From an uncultured Porphyromonadaceae bacterium (lineage in GTDB: Bacteria; Bacteroidota; Bacteroidia; Bacteroidales; Muribaculaceae): 64,000 nucleotides of DNA. The DNA is taken from positions 7,126-71,125 of the forward strand of contig CABPYL010000013.1 in the NCBI GenBank assembly GCA_902461565.1. Reading direction: 5' to 3'. Below the pieces are notes generated by a model, which saw nothing but the letters and a program-made list of their open reading frames with translations, was not told the DNA's origin and made no database searches. The position numbers were made by a program, and so were the translations under genes. Positions 44,611 through 54,217 of this stretch are shown here, piece by piece; position 1 is the stretch's first letter, and each line of letters begins with the position of its first letter.

Positions 44611-44645
44611 GGGAGGCTGTGGCGTATTGTGCGCCACAGCCTCCC
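44611..44645. terminator. Bidirectional terminator between convergent genes
   Basis: A perfect 14-bp stem, GGGAGGCTGTGGCG (44611-44624) with CGCCACAGCCTCCC (44632-44645), and a 7-nt loop. The T-rich tract is better on the minus strand (end of the gene at 44666), so it mainly stops that gene. Confidence 0.85.
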
Positions 44646-44665
44646 TGTATTGTTGTTCCGATGAA

Positions 44666-46909
44666 TCAGAGCGCTATCTTAATGCATTTGCTGTCTACCT
44701 TGAGGATATAGATACCTCGTGGCAGTGCATCGCGCGAAATGGCGTTGCCGGTAACATCCATCACCTTGGTGCCGTTGATGCCATAAACCGCAGCGTGTTC
44801 GAAATCGCCGGCAATCATAATTTCAGAAGCGTCTATTAATACCTTCACATTGTCTTCGTCGGAGATAATTTCGGCTACCGAACCGGTGGACGACTCATCA
44901 ATGCAGATGGAACCGAGTTGTACGTAGCTGTAGTAGTTGGAAGGTATCGGGGTGGCAAGCTGTGTGCCGATACAAGCAGTAGTGCCGGCGATGCTTTCGG
45001 GAAGCTCTACTATATATTTCTGGAACAGCATCAAGCCGTCGTCGCTGTACTGGGGTTCCCTAAGGGTGAAGGCATCCAGTTCTGTCATGTCCTCCACTTT
45101 AGGTTTTTTGCCGGTGTATACGATAAAGAGTTCGTTTGTAAGCGAGCGTATTTCGTATGTTACGCAGTATTTCTTACCTTCTTCGAACGCGATAGGAGGC
45201 GAGATAATCCAGTCGTCGGCATCTTTGATAGAAGATATGTCAAACGTCGGCGAGATAATATATTCGGCAGTCATCTCATAGTCGCCGAATACGGAGTGTC
45301 CGAGATCGGAGCCGAAGAGCCAGGAGAAAGTGTCGGCGTTGTGGTCCGATACAGTCCAGCGGTTTGCGAGTGCCGTGGGATTCTCGAAAGTTTCCTCCAG
45401 GGGTAGATCGTCAATGGCGGGGCCGGCAACAACAACAGGGGATATGGCAGAGGATGCGCCATAATCGTTTTTGGAGGTAACTCGGTAGGTGTAGTTGAGC
45501 AGACGTCGGATATTTTTGTCTACTACAGAAGTTTCTGTAATATCTGTTGCCACAACAACATTGTCGGGCAGACGGGTGATATCGTAGCGTGTATTTTCAG
45601 GGATATAAGTGCCGCCGTATGCGCCTTCGGTGGGAGCCTGCCAAGACAGTGTTACGCTGCTGAAATCATCAGAGGACTCGACGGAGAAGCCGGATACAGC
45701 TGCAGGACGGTCGAAACCGACATATGCGTAGACAGGTGTCTTGGGACCGTCGCCTCCGGTAAAGCTGTAGCATACAATATCGTAGCGGTAAGTGCCAGAT
45801 GCAGGAATATCGGTATCGGTGAACGATATGCGCTGTCCGGCACTGACGCCCTTCGCGGTGTAGATGCGCACGCCATCGCGGTAAATGTCGTAGCCGTCGA
45901 CTGTGGTGTCATCCTCGCCGTTGAAGCATTTTACTGGTGTGGTGAACGACAGAGTGCAATCCGAACCGTTCTCGGCAGATTTGCACTCTATGTCGGTGGC
46001 AAAACCGGGTGCCGAGAATCCACCGGCGCAATAGGGGATATACAAACCCAAGAAACGGCCGTGCGAGCCGATTTCTGCAATCTGGGTGTATTCGTATTTA
46101 CCGCTTTCCGGTGTATAGTTTTGCTGTGGGCCGATGACTGGCAGCGTAATTTCCACGAGCCATGTAGAGGCGGAACGGTCGTTATTGGGATTTACCATGC
46201 AGTTGGCGCCCCAGTAGAGTTTATTGCAGGTGAGGTCGAAAGACATCGACTGGTTACTAACCAAATCGCTGTAGGGGAGCTGCATAAGAAGTTCTGCGCG
46301 GTTGTCGTTCTCCATATCCACTTGATATAGCTTTCCTTCGCCGGAGATTACGAATACACGGCCATGTGCGTCGCAGGCAATTGTTCCGGCTGTTACAGGC
46401 AGCTTGACTATTCGGGTGAATTTTCCCGTATTGCGGTCGACGTCGTATACGCAGCTTCTGTATTCAGGATCGAATCCGACGGCGAGCAGACGGTCGTTGG
46501 CGAGGTCGTAGGTCATATCCTGAGGTTTGAACTGCGATTTTTCAGGATTCCAGTCGCCGATTTCTTCGTAGTGTCCCGTGTATATGTTATAGGAGAAGAA
46601 CGGTTTGGGTTCCGGCATGGTTATGGACGAAGAATAAATATACGGAACTCCGTAGAAAACGCCGTCAATTGCAGTGGCGGCATACATGCCCATGTTGTCC
46701 GTAAATTCGTAAATCAGCTCGTTTGTACCGGGCGAAGCAAATGTCTGGCGAGTGAAGCCATACTGCGAGCCGTTGGCGTTGGTGTACGTTTCGTTGCCTA
46801 GAAAGAAACCATAAAAGTCGCGGTTGCCGTACTGTACTTCAGCGGCATGAGCTTCGTAGCAGCCAGCAGAGCATAACAGTGCGACAGAAAAAAGTATTTG
46901 TTTTACCAT
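44666..46909 (-). CDS. Secreted protein: propeller-like N-terminus, Fn3-like and choice-of-anchor-J domains, sorting-like tail
   Basis: A 747-residue protein with signal peptide (to about EAHA). Residues ~25-300 have repeated blade-like motifs (YDLANDRLLAVGFD; YDVDRNTGKFTRIVKL; VISGEGKLYQVD). Residues ~310-500 are two Fn3-like repeats (DGYDIYRDGVRIYTAKG; TLSWQAPTEGAYGGTY). Residues ~510-690 look like a choice-of-anchor-J domain (LPLEETFENP; WIISPPIAFEEGKKYCVTYEIRS). The C-terminus (AVYGINGTKVMDV...LPRGIYILKVDSKCIKIAL) resembles type IX secretion sorting tails. Probably surface-exposed or released; function unknown. Confidence 0.75.
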   Translation of the reverse strand: MVKQILFSVALLCSAGCYEAHAAEVQYGNRDFYGFFLGNETYTNANGSQYGFTRQTFASPGTNELIYEFTDNMGMYAATAIDGVFYGVPYIYSSSITMPEPKPFFSYNIYTGHYEEIGDWNPEKSQFKPQDMTYDLANDRLLAVGFDPEYRSCVYDVDRNTGKFTRIVKLPVTAGTIACDAHGRVFVISGEGKLYQVDMENDNRAELLMQLPYSDLVSNQSMSFDLTCNKLYWGANCMVNPNNDRSASTWLVEITLPVIGPQQNYTPESGKYEYTQIAEIGSHGRFLGLYIPYCAGGFSAPGFATDIECKSAENGSDCTLSFTTPVKCFNGEDDTTVDGYDIYRDGVRIYTAKGVSAGQRISFTDTDIPASGTYRYDIVCYSFTGGDGPKTPVYAYVGFDRPAAVSGFSVESSDDFSSVTLSWQAPTEGAYGGTYIPENTRYDITRLPDNVVVATDITETSVVDKNIRRLLNYTYRVTSKNDYGASSAISPVVVAGPAIDDLPLEETFENPTALANRWTVSDHNADTFSWLFGSDLGHSVFGDYEMTAEYIISPTFDISSIKDADDWIISPPIAFEEGKKYCVTYEIRSLTNELFIVYTGKKPKVEDMTELDAFTLREPQYSDDGLMLFQKYIVELPESIAGTTACIGTQLATPIPSNYYSYVQLGSICIDESSTGSVAEIISDEDNVKVLIDASEIMIAGDFEHAAVYGINGTKVMDVTGNAISRDALPRGIYILKVDSKCIKIAL

Positions 46910-47037
46910 GAAAATAATATTATGTAGTTCCTTGGGAAATATATCGACAGAGAAATCTTGGTTTTATTTATCTTTAATAATGTAACAATGAAAAGGAGAT
47001 ACTTAACAGACTGTTTGCTAAAATCGAATATTGGCGA

Positions 47038-47045
47038 CAAAAGTA
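47038..47045 (-). promoter_or_regulatory. Minus-strand promoter, -7 element TACTTTTG
   Basis: The plus strand reads CAAAAGTA, an exact TAnnTTTG match on the minus strand. It would transcribe the secreted-protein gene starting at 46909 with a ~120-nt leader. Confidence 0.6.
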
Positions 47046-47214
47046 CATCCTTTGCTATATATATTCAAATGGATTGTTATTAATTATTGTTAAATACGCG
47101 TTTTTGGCATATGCGGAGTATCTGACAGGAGCGACGCCGTGGTATTTCTGACATCTATTTTGCAGACGGCAAATTAAAACGCGTCGCTTTTTTGCAGTTT
47201 ATTCAAAAAAGCAC

Positions 47215-47222
47215 TACCTTTG
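47215..47222 (+). promoter_or_regulatory. Promoter of the M6 protease gene, -7 element TACCTTTG
   Basis: An exact TAnnTTTG match 52 nt before the ATG at 47274. Confidence 0.7.
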
Positions 47223-47273
47223 CGCGTCTGTTCCCTAAACCAGATTCATCTTTGTTAACAAAACATTTATAAA

Positions 47274-48998
47274 ATGATTGTAAAAAAATATTTGGCTTTA
47301 GCATCGTTTCTTTTTGGAATGACGGTAGCTTATGCAGTACCCGCCATGCCGGGTAAACACCTTTTACAACAGCCTGACGGCACAATAGTGGAAGCTAATA
47401 TTGTCGGCGACGAGCATTTCCATTATTACGAGACAGAAGCAGGTGAAATTCTTTTGCATGATGATTACGGTATGCTGCGGCCATGTGTAATAGGCTCCGA
47501 CGGAGTCCTTCGGGCCGAGGGAACTATTACAGGCGAGCCATCTACGGAGGCAATACGTAATGCCGTTATGGCTACAATGACCCGCAAGCGCACCGAAGCA
47601 GCGCGTGCAGCGGCGAAGCCGGACGAGATAAAGCTTTCGTTTCCTACAACGGGTACGGTTACAGGTCTGATTCTTCTCTGCGATTTTCAGGACGTGAAAA
47701 TGACAGAGGAGGCTACCGAGGAGCACTACCGCCAGTTATGCAATGAACACGGCTTTTCCAGCGATGCTGCCCACGGTAGTGTGATAGACTACTTTACCGC
47801 GCAATCGCATGGCCTGTTTACGCCGCAGTTCGATGTTTTCGGTAAAGTTACCCTGCCTTATGAGCGCGCCCACTACGGTATGACCAACGATGTGAACAAT
47901 CTTTTTCGCGATGCCGCGCTGGAGGCTGACCGAATGGGTCTCGATTTTTCCAAATACGATGTCAATAACGACGGATATGTGGATTTTCTGTTTGTAGTTT
48001 TTGCTGGCCACGGTCAGGCACAGGGAGGCCCCTACGATAGCGTATGGCCTGCCATGCAGGATTTGTCGGAATATGTCTTCGATTATTTTGATGGACTTAA
48101 CCTTGGCGTTGCGGCATGCTCCTGCGAGCTTAAGGGTGGTTCCGGCGCCAATCTCGACGGTATCAGCACCATCTGCCATGAGTTCGGCCACATCCTCGGT
48201 CTTGCAGACATTTACGATACTTCCAGTCAGGGCGGACATGGCATGGGCCACTACGATATTATGGATGTGGGTACGTATAACGATAATCTTCGCACTCCTC
48301 CGGGATATACCGCATTCGAGAAATTTTCGCTTGGCTGGATGAAGCCGACCGTACTTGAACAGTCGGCTTCCGATATTGAGCTGATGCCCTTCGACGAGAG
48401 CAACGAGGCTGTATTCATCGTAAATCCTGACAACACCAACGAGTATTTTACTCTTGAGAACCGTCAGAAACGGGATTGGGACAGTGGTATACCGGGCCAC
48501 GGCCTTGTTATCTCTTATTGCCATTATGAACCCCGCTTATGGCGTAGAAATACGGTAAATGCAGCAGCAGCAGGCTACGAGCACATACACATAATGGCCG
48601 CCGATAACATATGGATTACCGATGAAAACGGAAAGCCATTCAGCAACGAGGCCGGCGACACTTATCCCGGCCAATCGGGGAACACTTCGTTCACAGGAAC
48701 GTCGGTACCTGCTGCAATATGGATGTCGAGCAAACGGCCTATGATACAAGCTATCACCAATATCCGTGAATCGGAATCAGGTACAATTACATTCGATTAC
48801 AATTCCGGAGAAGCCGGCACAGGCGACATAGCCATCGCTCCAGAATCAGGAATCAGGGTCGAGGGCAACACTATTGTCGCTCCCGAAGACACTAAGGTTT
48901 TCGATATGTCCGGCCGATGCGTTGGTACCGCAAACCTTGCTCCCGGCGTTTATGTGGTGCGTAGCGGCGACAATGTTGTTAAAATTGCAATCCATTAA
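47274..48998 (+). CDS. M6 family secreted metalloprotease with sorting-like tail
   Basis: A 574-residue secreted protease (signal peptide to about AYA). After a prodomain-like N-terminus (~22-120) the catalytic domain holds the zinc motif HEFGHILGLAD (His302, Glu303, His306, Asp312) of the immune-inhibitor-A type. A calcium-loop-like DVNNDGYVDF is at ~229-238. The C-terminal ~60 residues (VEGNTIVAPEDTKVFDMSG...APGVYVVRSGDNVVKIAIH) look like a type IX secretion sorting tail. It is followed after 26 nt by a large secreted protein, so the two are probably co-expressed. Confidence 0.88.
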   Translation: MIVKKYLALASFLFGMTVAYAVPAMPGKHLLQQPDGTIVEANIVGDEHFHYYETEAGEILLHDDYGMLRPCVIGSDGVLRAEGTITGEPSTEAIRNAVMATMTRKRTEAARAAAKPDEIKLSFPTTGTVTGLILLCDFQDVKMTEEATEEHYRQLCNEHGFSSDAAHGSVIDYFTAQSHGLFTPQFDVFGKVTLPYERAHYGMTNDVNNLFRDAALEADRMGLDFSKYDVNNDGYVDFLFVVFAGHGQAQGGPYDSVWPAMQDLSEYVFDYFDGLNLGVAACSCELKGGSGANLDGISTICHEFGHILGLADIYDTSSQGGHGMGHYDIMDVGTYNDNLRTPPGYTAFEKFSLGWMKPTVLEQSASDIELMPFDESNEAVFIVNPDNTNEYFTLENRQKRDWDSGIPGHGLVISYCHYEPRLWRRNTVNAAAAGYEHIHIMAADNIWITDENGKPFSNEAGDTYPGQSGNTSFTGTSVPAAIWMSSKRPMIQAITNIRESESGTITFDYNSGEAGTGDIAIAPESGIRVEGNTIVAPEDTKVFDMSGRCVGTANLAPGVYVVRSGDNVVKIAIH

Positions 48999-49024
48999 TT
49001 TTCATGTTTTTAATTCATTCAGTA

Positions 49025-51937
49025 ATGAAAAGTAAAATTCTACTCACTCTGTTTATTGCTCTTCTTGGCGTAGTGGCGTCTAAAGCCACTACGGTGAACA
49101 TCACCGTCGACAAGGCAGTGAATGTTACTGTTCAAGGTAACAATGGCTATGGCGACCTGTATACACTGCAGGATGGTGCGAATGCCTTCGAAATCGATCC
49201 GTCGGCCCAAAATCCTCTGTTAATCACGCCCACCGAAGGAGCTGAAATTGTAAAGATTATTGCCAACGGCAACGAGGCATTTGCCAGCGGCGACGGCACC
49301 TACCGCATCGGTATCGGGGGCCCTTCTTTTGATATTGATATAACTACATCGGGCAACGGCTCGTCAAGCACGCCTGTGGCAAAATCGAGCAATTTCAACA
49401 TCTATGTTTCCGGTGATGGTGTTACCGGCGCTCCCTATACACTCTATGTAAAGAAGAACGGAGAGTGGACCGAACCAGAGGCAGGCGACTTCGGCATGAA
49501 GTACAAAGTTGAAGAGAACGCCGAAATGAAGATTACTCCGGTGGCTCCATACGAGATTGAAAGCGTTACAATACAGAATCAGTCAGCCCCCCTCGAGGTT
49601 ACCCGTGAGGATGACGGTTCCATAGTATTCCTTAACACTATTCCTGATTATTACAACCTGATGCTTAATATGAAGCTGTCGGACAGCGCCATACGCTTCT
49701 CTGTACAGGTCGACTATCCCCGCAATATCGTGGCATATCTTGAATGGCAGCGTAACGGTTCACACGACTGGGAGGTTCTTACTCTGAATTCGGGTGTGAA
49801 TACGTTTGCAATTCTGGATGACGCCAATCCTCTGGAGTTCATGGCTGTAGCAGGCGGCGAAATTCTTCAGGTTACCTGCAATGGCGAAGTTGTTAATCCC
49901 ATCGGCTGGGAAGGCACAGGCGGTTACCTTATCAGCGTGGCCAACGGCGATGCTTTCACAGTTACCACACGCGGTCCTGAAATTGAGATGCTTGTTTCCG
50001 CTGCATCCTCGTCGACAGCCGACCTCAGCGCATATTACTTCACCAAGAGCGACGGCACAGAGTTGCAGCTTTCGGGACGCCAGACAACAATTACCGGCAA
50101 TCAGGGCGAATACGTATATGTTTCTCCCCGTCCCGGTACAACTTACGACATGGTTCTTGGCTCCAACGGTGCTGAAACAGACCGAAACACCTGGAAAGAC
50201 TGGTTCCGCATCACTCCGGGTCTCGACGGCGTCAATCCCGCCTCTGTAGAGCTGTACGGCTCCCGCGACGTCAATGGCGTTGTTCTTGATATCGACAATG
50301 CCGACCGCATAAGCATAGTTCAGGAAGGTGGTCGAGGCGATGCTCTCGCACTTACAAGCGGCAAGAATTCTTTCGACCCCTCCAGCATTAAGAATGCACT
50401 TGCCATCAGCGCAACCGAGGGTAATCAGATTCTTTCTGTAACTCTCGATGGCAATCCTGTTGCCGTAAATGCGCAGGGAGTGTACCTTGTATCCGTTGCC
50501 GAAGGCAACTATGTGCAGGTGAAATCGCGCAAGAGTCCTGTTGAAACTGCAATCTCCTTCGAATTCAACGAAGGCGCCGATATGAGCCGCATCAAGCTGA
50601 TGGTAGACGGTACCGAAGTACCTTCCATTTCACCTCTGAACGTGAAGACTTACTCCACTATAACCCTCTCTGCCGCTGCAGGCTATGTTATCGACAACCT
50701 GAGCTGCGACGAACCCTCGCTGCTCATCTCCAATGCCGAAGGTGTATACACTATTGAAGTTTCTTCGGCAGACATCAATGCTGCAACTATCGCGCTGAGC
50801 ATATCCGAGATTGCTCCCGCAGAGGGCAACGCTATTGTTATCCCCAACGGCGATCCTATGTTTATCAGATACACCGAAGTTTATTTCGATACCGAAACAA
50901 ATAGCTACAGCAGGGTCAAGGTTCTCGAAAACAATACCGTCAACGAGGTTAAGATTGGCAACTTTATACAGATTTACCGTATCGACGGCCAGACTGAGTA
51001 TCGCTATGTAACCGTAAACGGCGAAACTCTTGACAATATATCGTCGCGTGCGCTCTATGTAGAAATTGAGGGCCGCACCACTATCGAAGCCGAGGTATAT
51101 TCCCCCACATATACATATTCGACAGAGTCATACGATGATCAGAAGTTTATCGTTTCCGGCAAACTTGAATTTGAGGTTAACGGTACACGCACAAGCTATT
51201 TCTATGCAGAGCCCGGCATGACCGTGAAGATTGTTCCCATACCGTCTACAGGTTATGTGTTCGATCACGCCGAACTTTTCTATCCCACTACTATGGCCAG
51301 TGAAGGCTTCGCTATTGAAGGCGACACCTATACATTTACTGAAGAAGACTGCCAGAACGAGTTCCTCCTTTTCAAGGGTGTGTTCAACGTAGATCAGGAA
51401 GAAAAGGTGTATGTTCTCCGTGGTTCTACAGCGTGGATCGTAGATGAGAACGGCAATCTTTCAGAGACATCGTCGAGTGCTGCAGGCAATGTTGTATTCA
51501 GCATGGGCGACGGTACATATTCGCGCGAATACACCGGTATTGCCGGTGAAGTTGTAAAACTCGAGATTTCTGTTACCGACCCCGAAATTTTTGCTCTTTA
51601 CCAGGTGGCAGGTTTCTGTCTGATGGATGGTTTCCCCAATAGCCTTGTTTCTGATCCCTATACCATTAACCCCGACGATGCCAATGCCGACGGTATTATC
51701 TGGATCTGCGGTCTCATGACAGCCAAGTCTGATGCTATAGACGGTGTTGCTGCCGGCGAAGGTCTGCGTTACGACGCTGCCGTAGGTAAGATCTTCTCGG
51801 AAGGCGGTGTAAAGGTTTTCAATGTAAACGGTTCGCTTCTCATCGACTCCACAGCTGACGAGACATCCGTAGATAGTCTTGCCAAGGGTCTCTACATCGC
51901 TGTCAGCGGTTCAAAGACTATCAAGTTCGTTAAGTAA
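49025..51937 (+). CDS. Large secreted repeat protein of unknown function, sorting-like tail
   Basis: A 970-residue protein from ATG 49025 (MKSKILLTLFIALLGVVASKA is the better signal peptide; an ATG at 49004 is in frame). I do not recognise the family. Three copies of a ~90-residue beta-rich module are visible near residues 20-100, 230-325 and 415-500: each runs through L.L..G.N.F, then NPL.I or ALAIS, then a EILxVxxNGxxV-like strand, then GxYxISVAxGDxxxVxxR. The C-terminus (VKVFNVNGSLLI...LAKGLYIAVSGSKTIKFVK) matches the tails of its neighbours, so export and attachment by a type IX-like route are inferred. Confidence 0.72.
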   Translation: MKSKILLTLFIALLGVVASKATTVNITVDKAVNVTVQGNNGYGDLYTLQDGANAFEIDPSAQNPLLITPTEGAEIVKIIANGNEAFASGDGTYRIGIGGPSFDIDITTSGNGSSSTPVAKSSNFNIYVSGDGVTGAPYTLYVKKNGEWTEPEAGDFGMKYKVEENAEMKITPVAPYEIESVTIQNQSAPLEVTREDDGSIVFLNTIPDYYNLMLNMKLSDSAIRFSVQVDYPRNIVAYLEWQRNGSHDWEVLTLNSGVNTFAILDDANPLEFMAVAGGEILQVTCNGEVVNPIGWEGTGGYLISVANGDAFTVTTRGPEIEMLVSAASSSTADLSAYYFTKSDGTELQLSGRQTTITGNQGEYVYVSPRPGTTYDMVLGSNGAETDRNTWKDWFRITPGLDGVNPASVELYGSRDVNGVVLDIDNADRISIVQEGGRGDALALTSGKNSFDPSSIKNALAISATEGNQILSVTLDGNPVAVNAQGVYLVSVAEGNYVQVKSRKSPVETAISFEFNEGADMSRIKLMVDGTEVPSISPLNVKTYSTITLSAAAGYVIDNLSCDEPSLLISNAEGVYTIEVSSADINAATIALSISEIAPAEGNAIVIPNGDPMFIRYTEVYFDTETNSYSRVKVLENNTVNEVKIGNFIQIYRIDGQTEYRYVTVNGETLDNISSRALYVEIEGRTTIEAEVYSPTYTYSTESYDDQKFIVSGKLEFEVNGTRTSYFYAEPGMTVKIVPIPSTGYVFDHAELFYPTTMASEGFAIEGDTYTFTEEDCQNEFLLFKGVFNVDQEEKVYVLRGSTAWIVDENGNLSETSSSAAGNVVFSMGDGTYSREYTGIAGEVVKLEISVTDPEIFALYQVAGFCLMDGFPNSLVSDPYTINPDDANADGIIWICGLMTAKSDAIDGVAAGEGLRYDAAVGKIFSEGGVKVFNVNGSLLIDSTADETSVDSLAKGLYIAVSGSKTIKFVK

Positions 51938-51961
51938 TTATTTACTGTAATACATCACGAG

Positions 51962-51989
51962 GCTGCATCGTTACGGTGCAGCTTTTTTT
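51962..51989 (+). terminator. Rho-independent terminator after the M6/repeat protein unit
   Basis: GCTGCA (51962-51967) pairs with TGCAGC (51977-51982), followed by seven T residues. Confidence 0.88.
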
Positions 51990-52042
51990 GTAGATGATAT
52001 TTCCACTGTTCACTAGTCTTTCACTTAAGGTCTAATATACAA

Positions 52043-52077
52043 AATTCCCCGTGCAGCTGTGAAGCGCACGGGGAATT
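52043..52077 (-). terminator. Terminator of the spt-rubrerythrin unit (minus strand)
   Basis: A perfect 12-bp stem, AATTCCCCGTGC with GCACGGGGAATT, loop 11 nt. On the minus strand it is followed by TTTTGTATATT. It lies 20 nt after the rubrerythrin stop. Confidence 0.8.
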
Positions 52078-52097
52078 CTTGACCTGTCTGTGCAGGA

Positions 52098-52649
52098 TTA
52101 TTTCTTGAAGTAACGGTTGTAGAGACCCTGGAAACCCTGACCGTGACGGGCTTCGTCCTTTGCCATTTCGTGAACGGTGTCGTGGATGGCGTCAAGGTTC
52201 AGTTCCTTGGCACGACGGGCAATACGCATCTTGTCAGCGTTGGCGCCGGCTTCGGCGGCCATACGTTTTTCAAGATTGGTCTTGGTGTCCCATACAACTT
52301 CGCCGAGGAGTTCGGCAAACTTGCTGGCGTGCTCGGCTTCTTCCCATGCGTAGCGCTTGAAAGCCTCTGCGATTTCAGGATAGCCTTCGCGGTCGGCCTG
52401 GCGGCTCATTGCAAGGTACATGCCCACCTCGGTACATTCGCCGTTGAAGTGAGCGGTGAGGTCTTTGATCATTTCTTCGTCGCAGCCTTTGGCAACGCCG
52501 ATTTCGTGTTCAGTTACAAATTCGAGAGCTGATTCAGCAGTGAGTTCTTTGAATTTATTGCGGGGAGCGCCGCACAGAGGGCACTTTTCGGGTGCTTCGT
52601 CGCCTTCGTGAATGTAGCCGCATACGGTGCAGATAAATTTCTTTTTCAT
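52098..52649 (-). CDS. Reverse rubrerythrin (rubredoxin then ferritin-like diiron domain)
   Basis: A 183-residue protein. An N-terminal rubredoxin site (Cys7, Cys10, Cys23, Cys26 in CTVCGY...CPLCGA) precedes the four-helix diiron domain with ExxH motifs ([18 protein letters not shown]). Domain order is opposite to classical rubrerythrin. It reduces hydrogen peroxide in anaerobes. It lies 39 nt downstream of the serine palmitoyltransferase-like gene and is probably co-transcribed with it. Confidence 0.93.
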   Translation of the reverse strand: MKKKFICTVCGYIHEGDEAPEKCPLCGAPRNKFKELTAESALEFVTEHEIGVAKGCDEEMIKDLTAHFNGECTEVGMYLAMSRQADREGYPEIAEAFKRYAWEEAEHASKFAELLGEVVWDTKTNLEKRMAAEAGANADKMRIARRAKELNLDAIHDTVHEMAKDEARHGQGFQGLYNRYFKK

Positions 52650-52688
52650 GTGAGTTACGTTTAGTATATTATTAATTGGGGGATTTGC

Positions 52689-53873
52689 TTATAGGATTCC
52701 GTGTTTTTTGAACACCTTGGTTATGGTGTCCAGTGCGTATTCAACCTGTTGGGGCGTGTGTGTGGCCATGAGGCTGAAACGGATGAGGGTGTCCTGCGGG
52801 GCAACTGCCGGCGATACTACGGGGTTGACGAAGATGCCTTCGTTGAGAAGATCTGTGGTGATTGCGAACGTCTTGAAGTTGTCACGAATGAACAGCGGGA
52901 TTATGGGCGTGGAGGTGTTGCCGATTTCGAAGCCGCGGCTCCGGAAACCTTCGAGGGCCATTTTTGTGAGCTTCCACAGATTTTCCTGTAGTTCAGGTTC
53001 CTCGATCATGATGTCGATGGCTTTCAGCGCTGCGGCTGTGGATGCCGGGGTGATGCTGGCTGTGAAGATGTAGGAACGTGAGTGGTGGCGCAGGAAATTT
53101 GTGATTTCCTTATCGGTTGCGATGAAACCGCCGAGCGACGCGAACGATTTGGAGAAAGTGCCCATAATCAGGTCTACGTCGTCGGTAACACCGAAGTGGT
53201 TGCAGATGCCTCGGCCGCCTTCGCCGAATACGCCTATGGCGTGGGCTTCGTCAACCATAACGGAAGCGTTGTACTGCTTTGCCAGGCGCATGATTTCGGG
53301 GAGATTGGCAACGTCGCCTTCCATAGAGAAAACACCGTCGGTAACAATCAGTTTCACCTTATCGGGGTCGCATTTCTTAAGCTGTTCCTCAAGCGATTCC
53401 ATGTCGTTGTGGCGGTATTTCAGCGATTTGCTGAACGACAGCCGGCGGCCTTCTATGATAGAAGCATGGTCCTGCTCGTCCCACAGGATATAGTCCTCAC
53501 GCCCTGTGAGAGTGCTGACAACACCGAGGTTAACACCGAAGCCGGTAGAGTAGATCATAACATCCTCTTTGCCGATATACTCGGCTATGCGGTGTTCGAG
53601 TTTCTTGTGCAGGTCCAGCGTGCCGTTGAGGAAAGGAGATCCGGCGCAGCCTGTACCGTATTTTTTTGTTGCCTCGATGGCAGCTTCCTTGATGCGGGGG
53701 TCGTTGACAAGACCGGTGTAGCAATTGGAACCGAACATAAGAACTTTTTTCCCGTTGATAATGACTTCGGGGTCCTGTTCGGAAGAAATAGCGCGGAAAT
53801 AGGGATATACACCGGCGGCTTTAGCCTCCTGCGGAGCTGTGTATTTGGATAATTTTTCTTGTAAAAGTTTCAT
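52689..53873 (-). CDS. spt: Alpha-oxoamine synthase, probable serine palmitoyltransferase
   Basis: A 394-residue PLP enzyme. The PLP lysine is Lys242 in GTFSKSFASLGGF; His136 (DEQDHASI), Asp208 and His211 (VDEAHAIG) fill the usual cofactor roles. The start YFRAISSEQDPEVIINGKKVLMFGSNCY resembles the Bacteroides sphingolipid enzyme rather than BioF. It would condense serine with an acyl-CoA to start sphingolipid synthesis. KBL (2-amino-3-ketobutyrate ligase) or BioF are possible alternatives. A promoter element lies at 53941. Confidence 0.85.
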   Translation of the reverse strand: MKLLQEKLSKYTAPQEAKAAGVYPYFRAISSEQDPEVIINGKKVLMFGSNCYTGLVNDPRIKEAAIEATKKYGTGCAGSPFLNGTLDLHKKLEHRIAEYIGKEDVMIYSTGFGVNLGVVSTLTGREDYILWDEQDHASIIEGRRLSFSKSLKYRHNDMESLEEQLKKCDPDKVKLIVTDGVFSMEGDVANLPEIMRLAKQYNASVMVDEAHAIGVFGEGGRGICNHFGVTDDVDLIMGTFSKSFASLGGFIATDKEITNFLRHHSRSYIFTASITPASTAAALKAIDIMIEEPELQENLWKLTKMALEGFRSRGFEIGNTSTPIIPLFIRDNFKTFAITTDLLNEGIFVNPVVSPAVAPQDTLIRFSLMATHTPQQVEYALDTITKVFKKHGIL

Positions 53874-53940
53874 AATCTGCTAAATACGATAATCGAGGGT
53901 ACGGCGCGCAAATATCAGGCCGTTTTCATTTTGTCGGATG

Positions 53941-53948
53941 CAAAGTTA
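53941..53948 (-). promoter_or_regulatory. Promoter of spt, -7 element TAACTTTG
   Basis: The plus strand reads CAAAGTTA, an exact TAnnTTTG match on the minus strand, 67 nt before the spt start. Confidence 0.72.
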
Positions 53949-54186
53949 CGAAAAAAAACTATATAAAAACTATCATTCTTTGCATTTTTTAACTACGAAA
54001 GGCACACCTGCGCGCGAATGTGTATATTGCTGTTTATGTATTTGCAAACCAATGGTTTCGCGTGCGATACTGTTCGTTTACGCCGACTTATCATTATATC
54101 AGTAAAATTATTCATTTTTTTTCGGTTTTTGATATATTGGTTTTAAGATTATTATAATCGCTGTATTGTCAATTGAAATTTATTGT

Positions 54187-54194
54187 TACCTTTG
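54187..54194 (+). promoter_or_regulatory. Promoter of the 54218 gene, -7 element TACCTTTG
   Basis: An exact TAnnTTTG match 23 nt before the ATG. Confidence 0.75.
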
Positions 54195-54217
54195 CAACCG
54201 TACTTTAAAATTTTAAT

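Larger units (their letters stand above)
46910..47273. other. 364-bp divergent gap with two promoters and a structured stretch
   Basis: The minus-strand promoter is at 47038-47045 and the plus-strand promoter at 47215-47222. Between them, AGCGACGC (47130-47137) can pair with GCGTCGCT (47181-47188), which runs into TTTTTT, with an inner TTTGC/GCAAA stem (47159-47173). I see no small ORF with support. Confidence 0.5.
53874..54217. other. 344-bp divergent gap
   Basis: The minus-strand promoter at 53941-53948 serves spt; the plus-strand promoter at 54187-54194 serves the next gene. A 13-bp palindrome AAACC-AAT-GGTTT lies at 54046-54058. The rest is AT-rich with no supported gene. Confidence 0.5.

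Noticed and set aside
54046..54058. Palindrome AAACC-AAT-GGTTT as an operator
   Set aside because: It is a single short palindrome far from either -7 element and has no second copy in the window.
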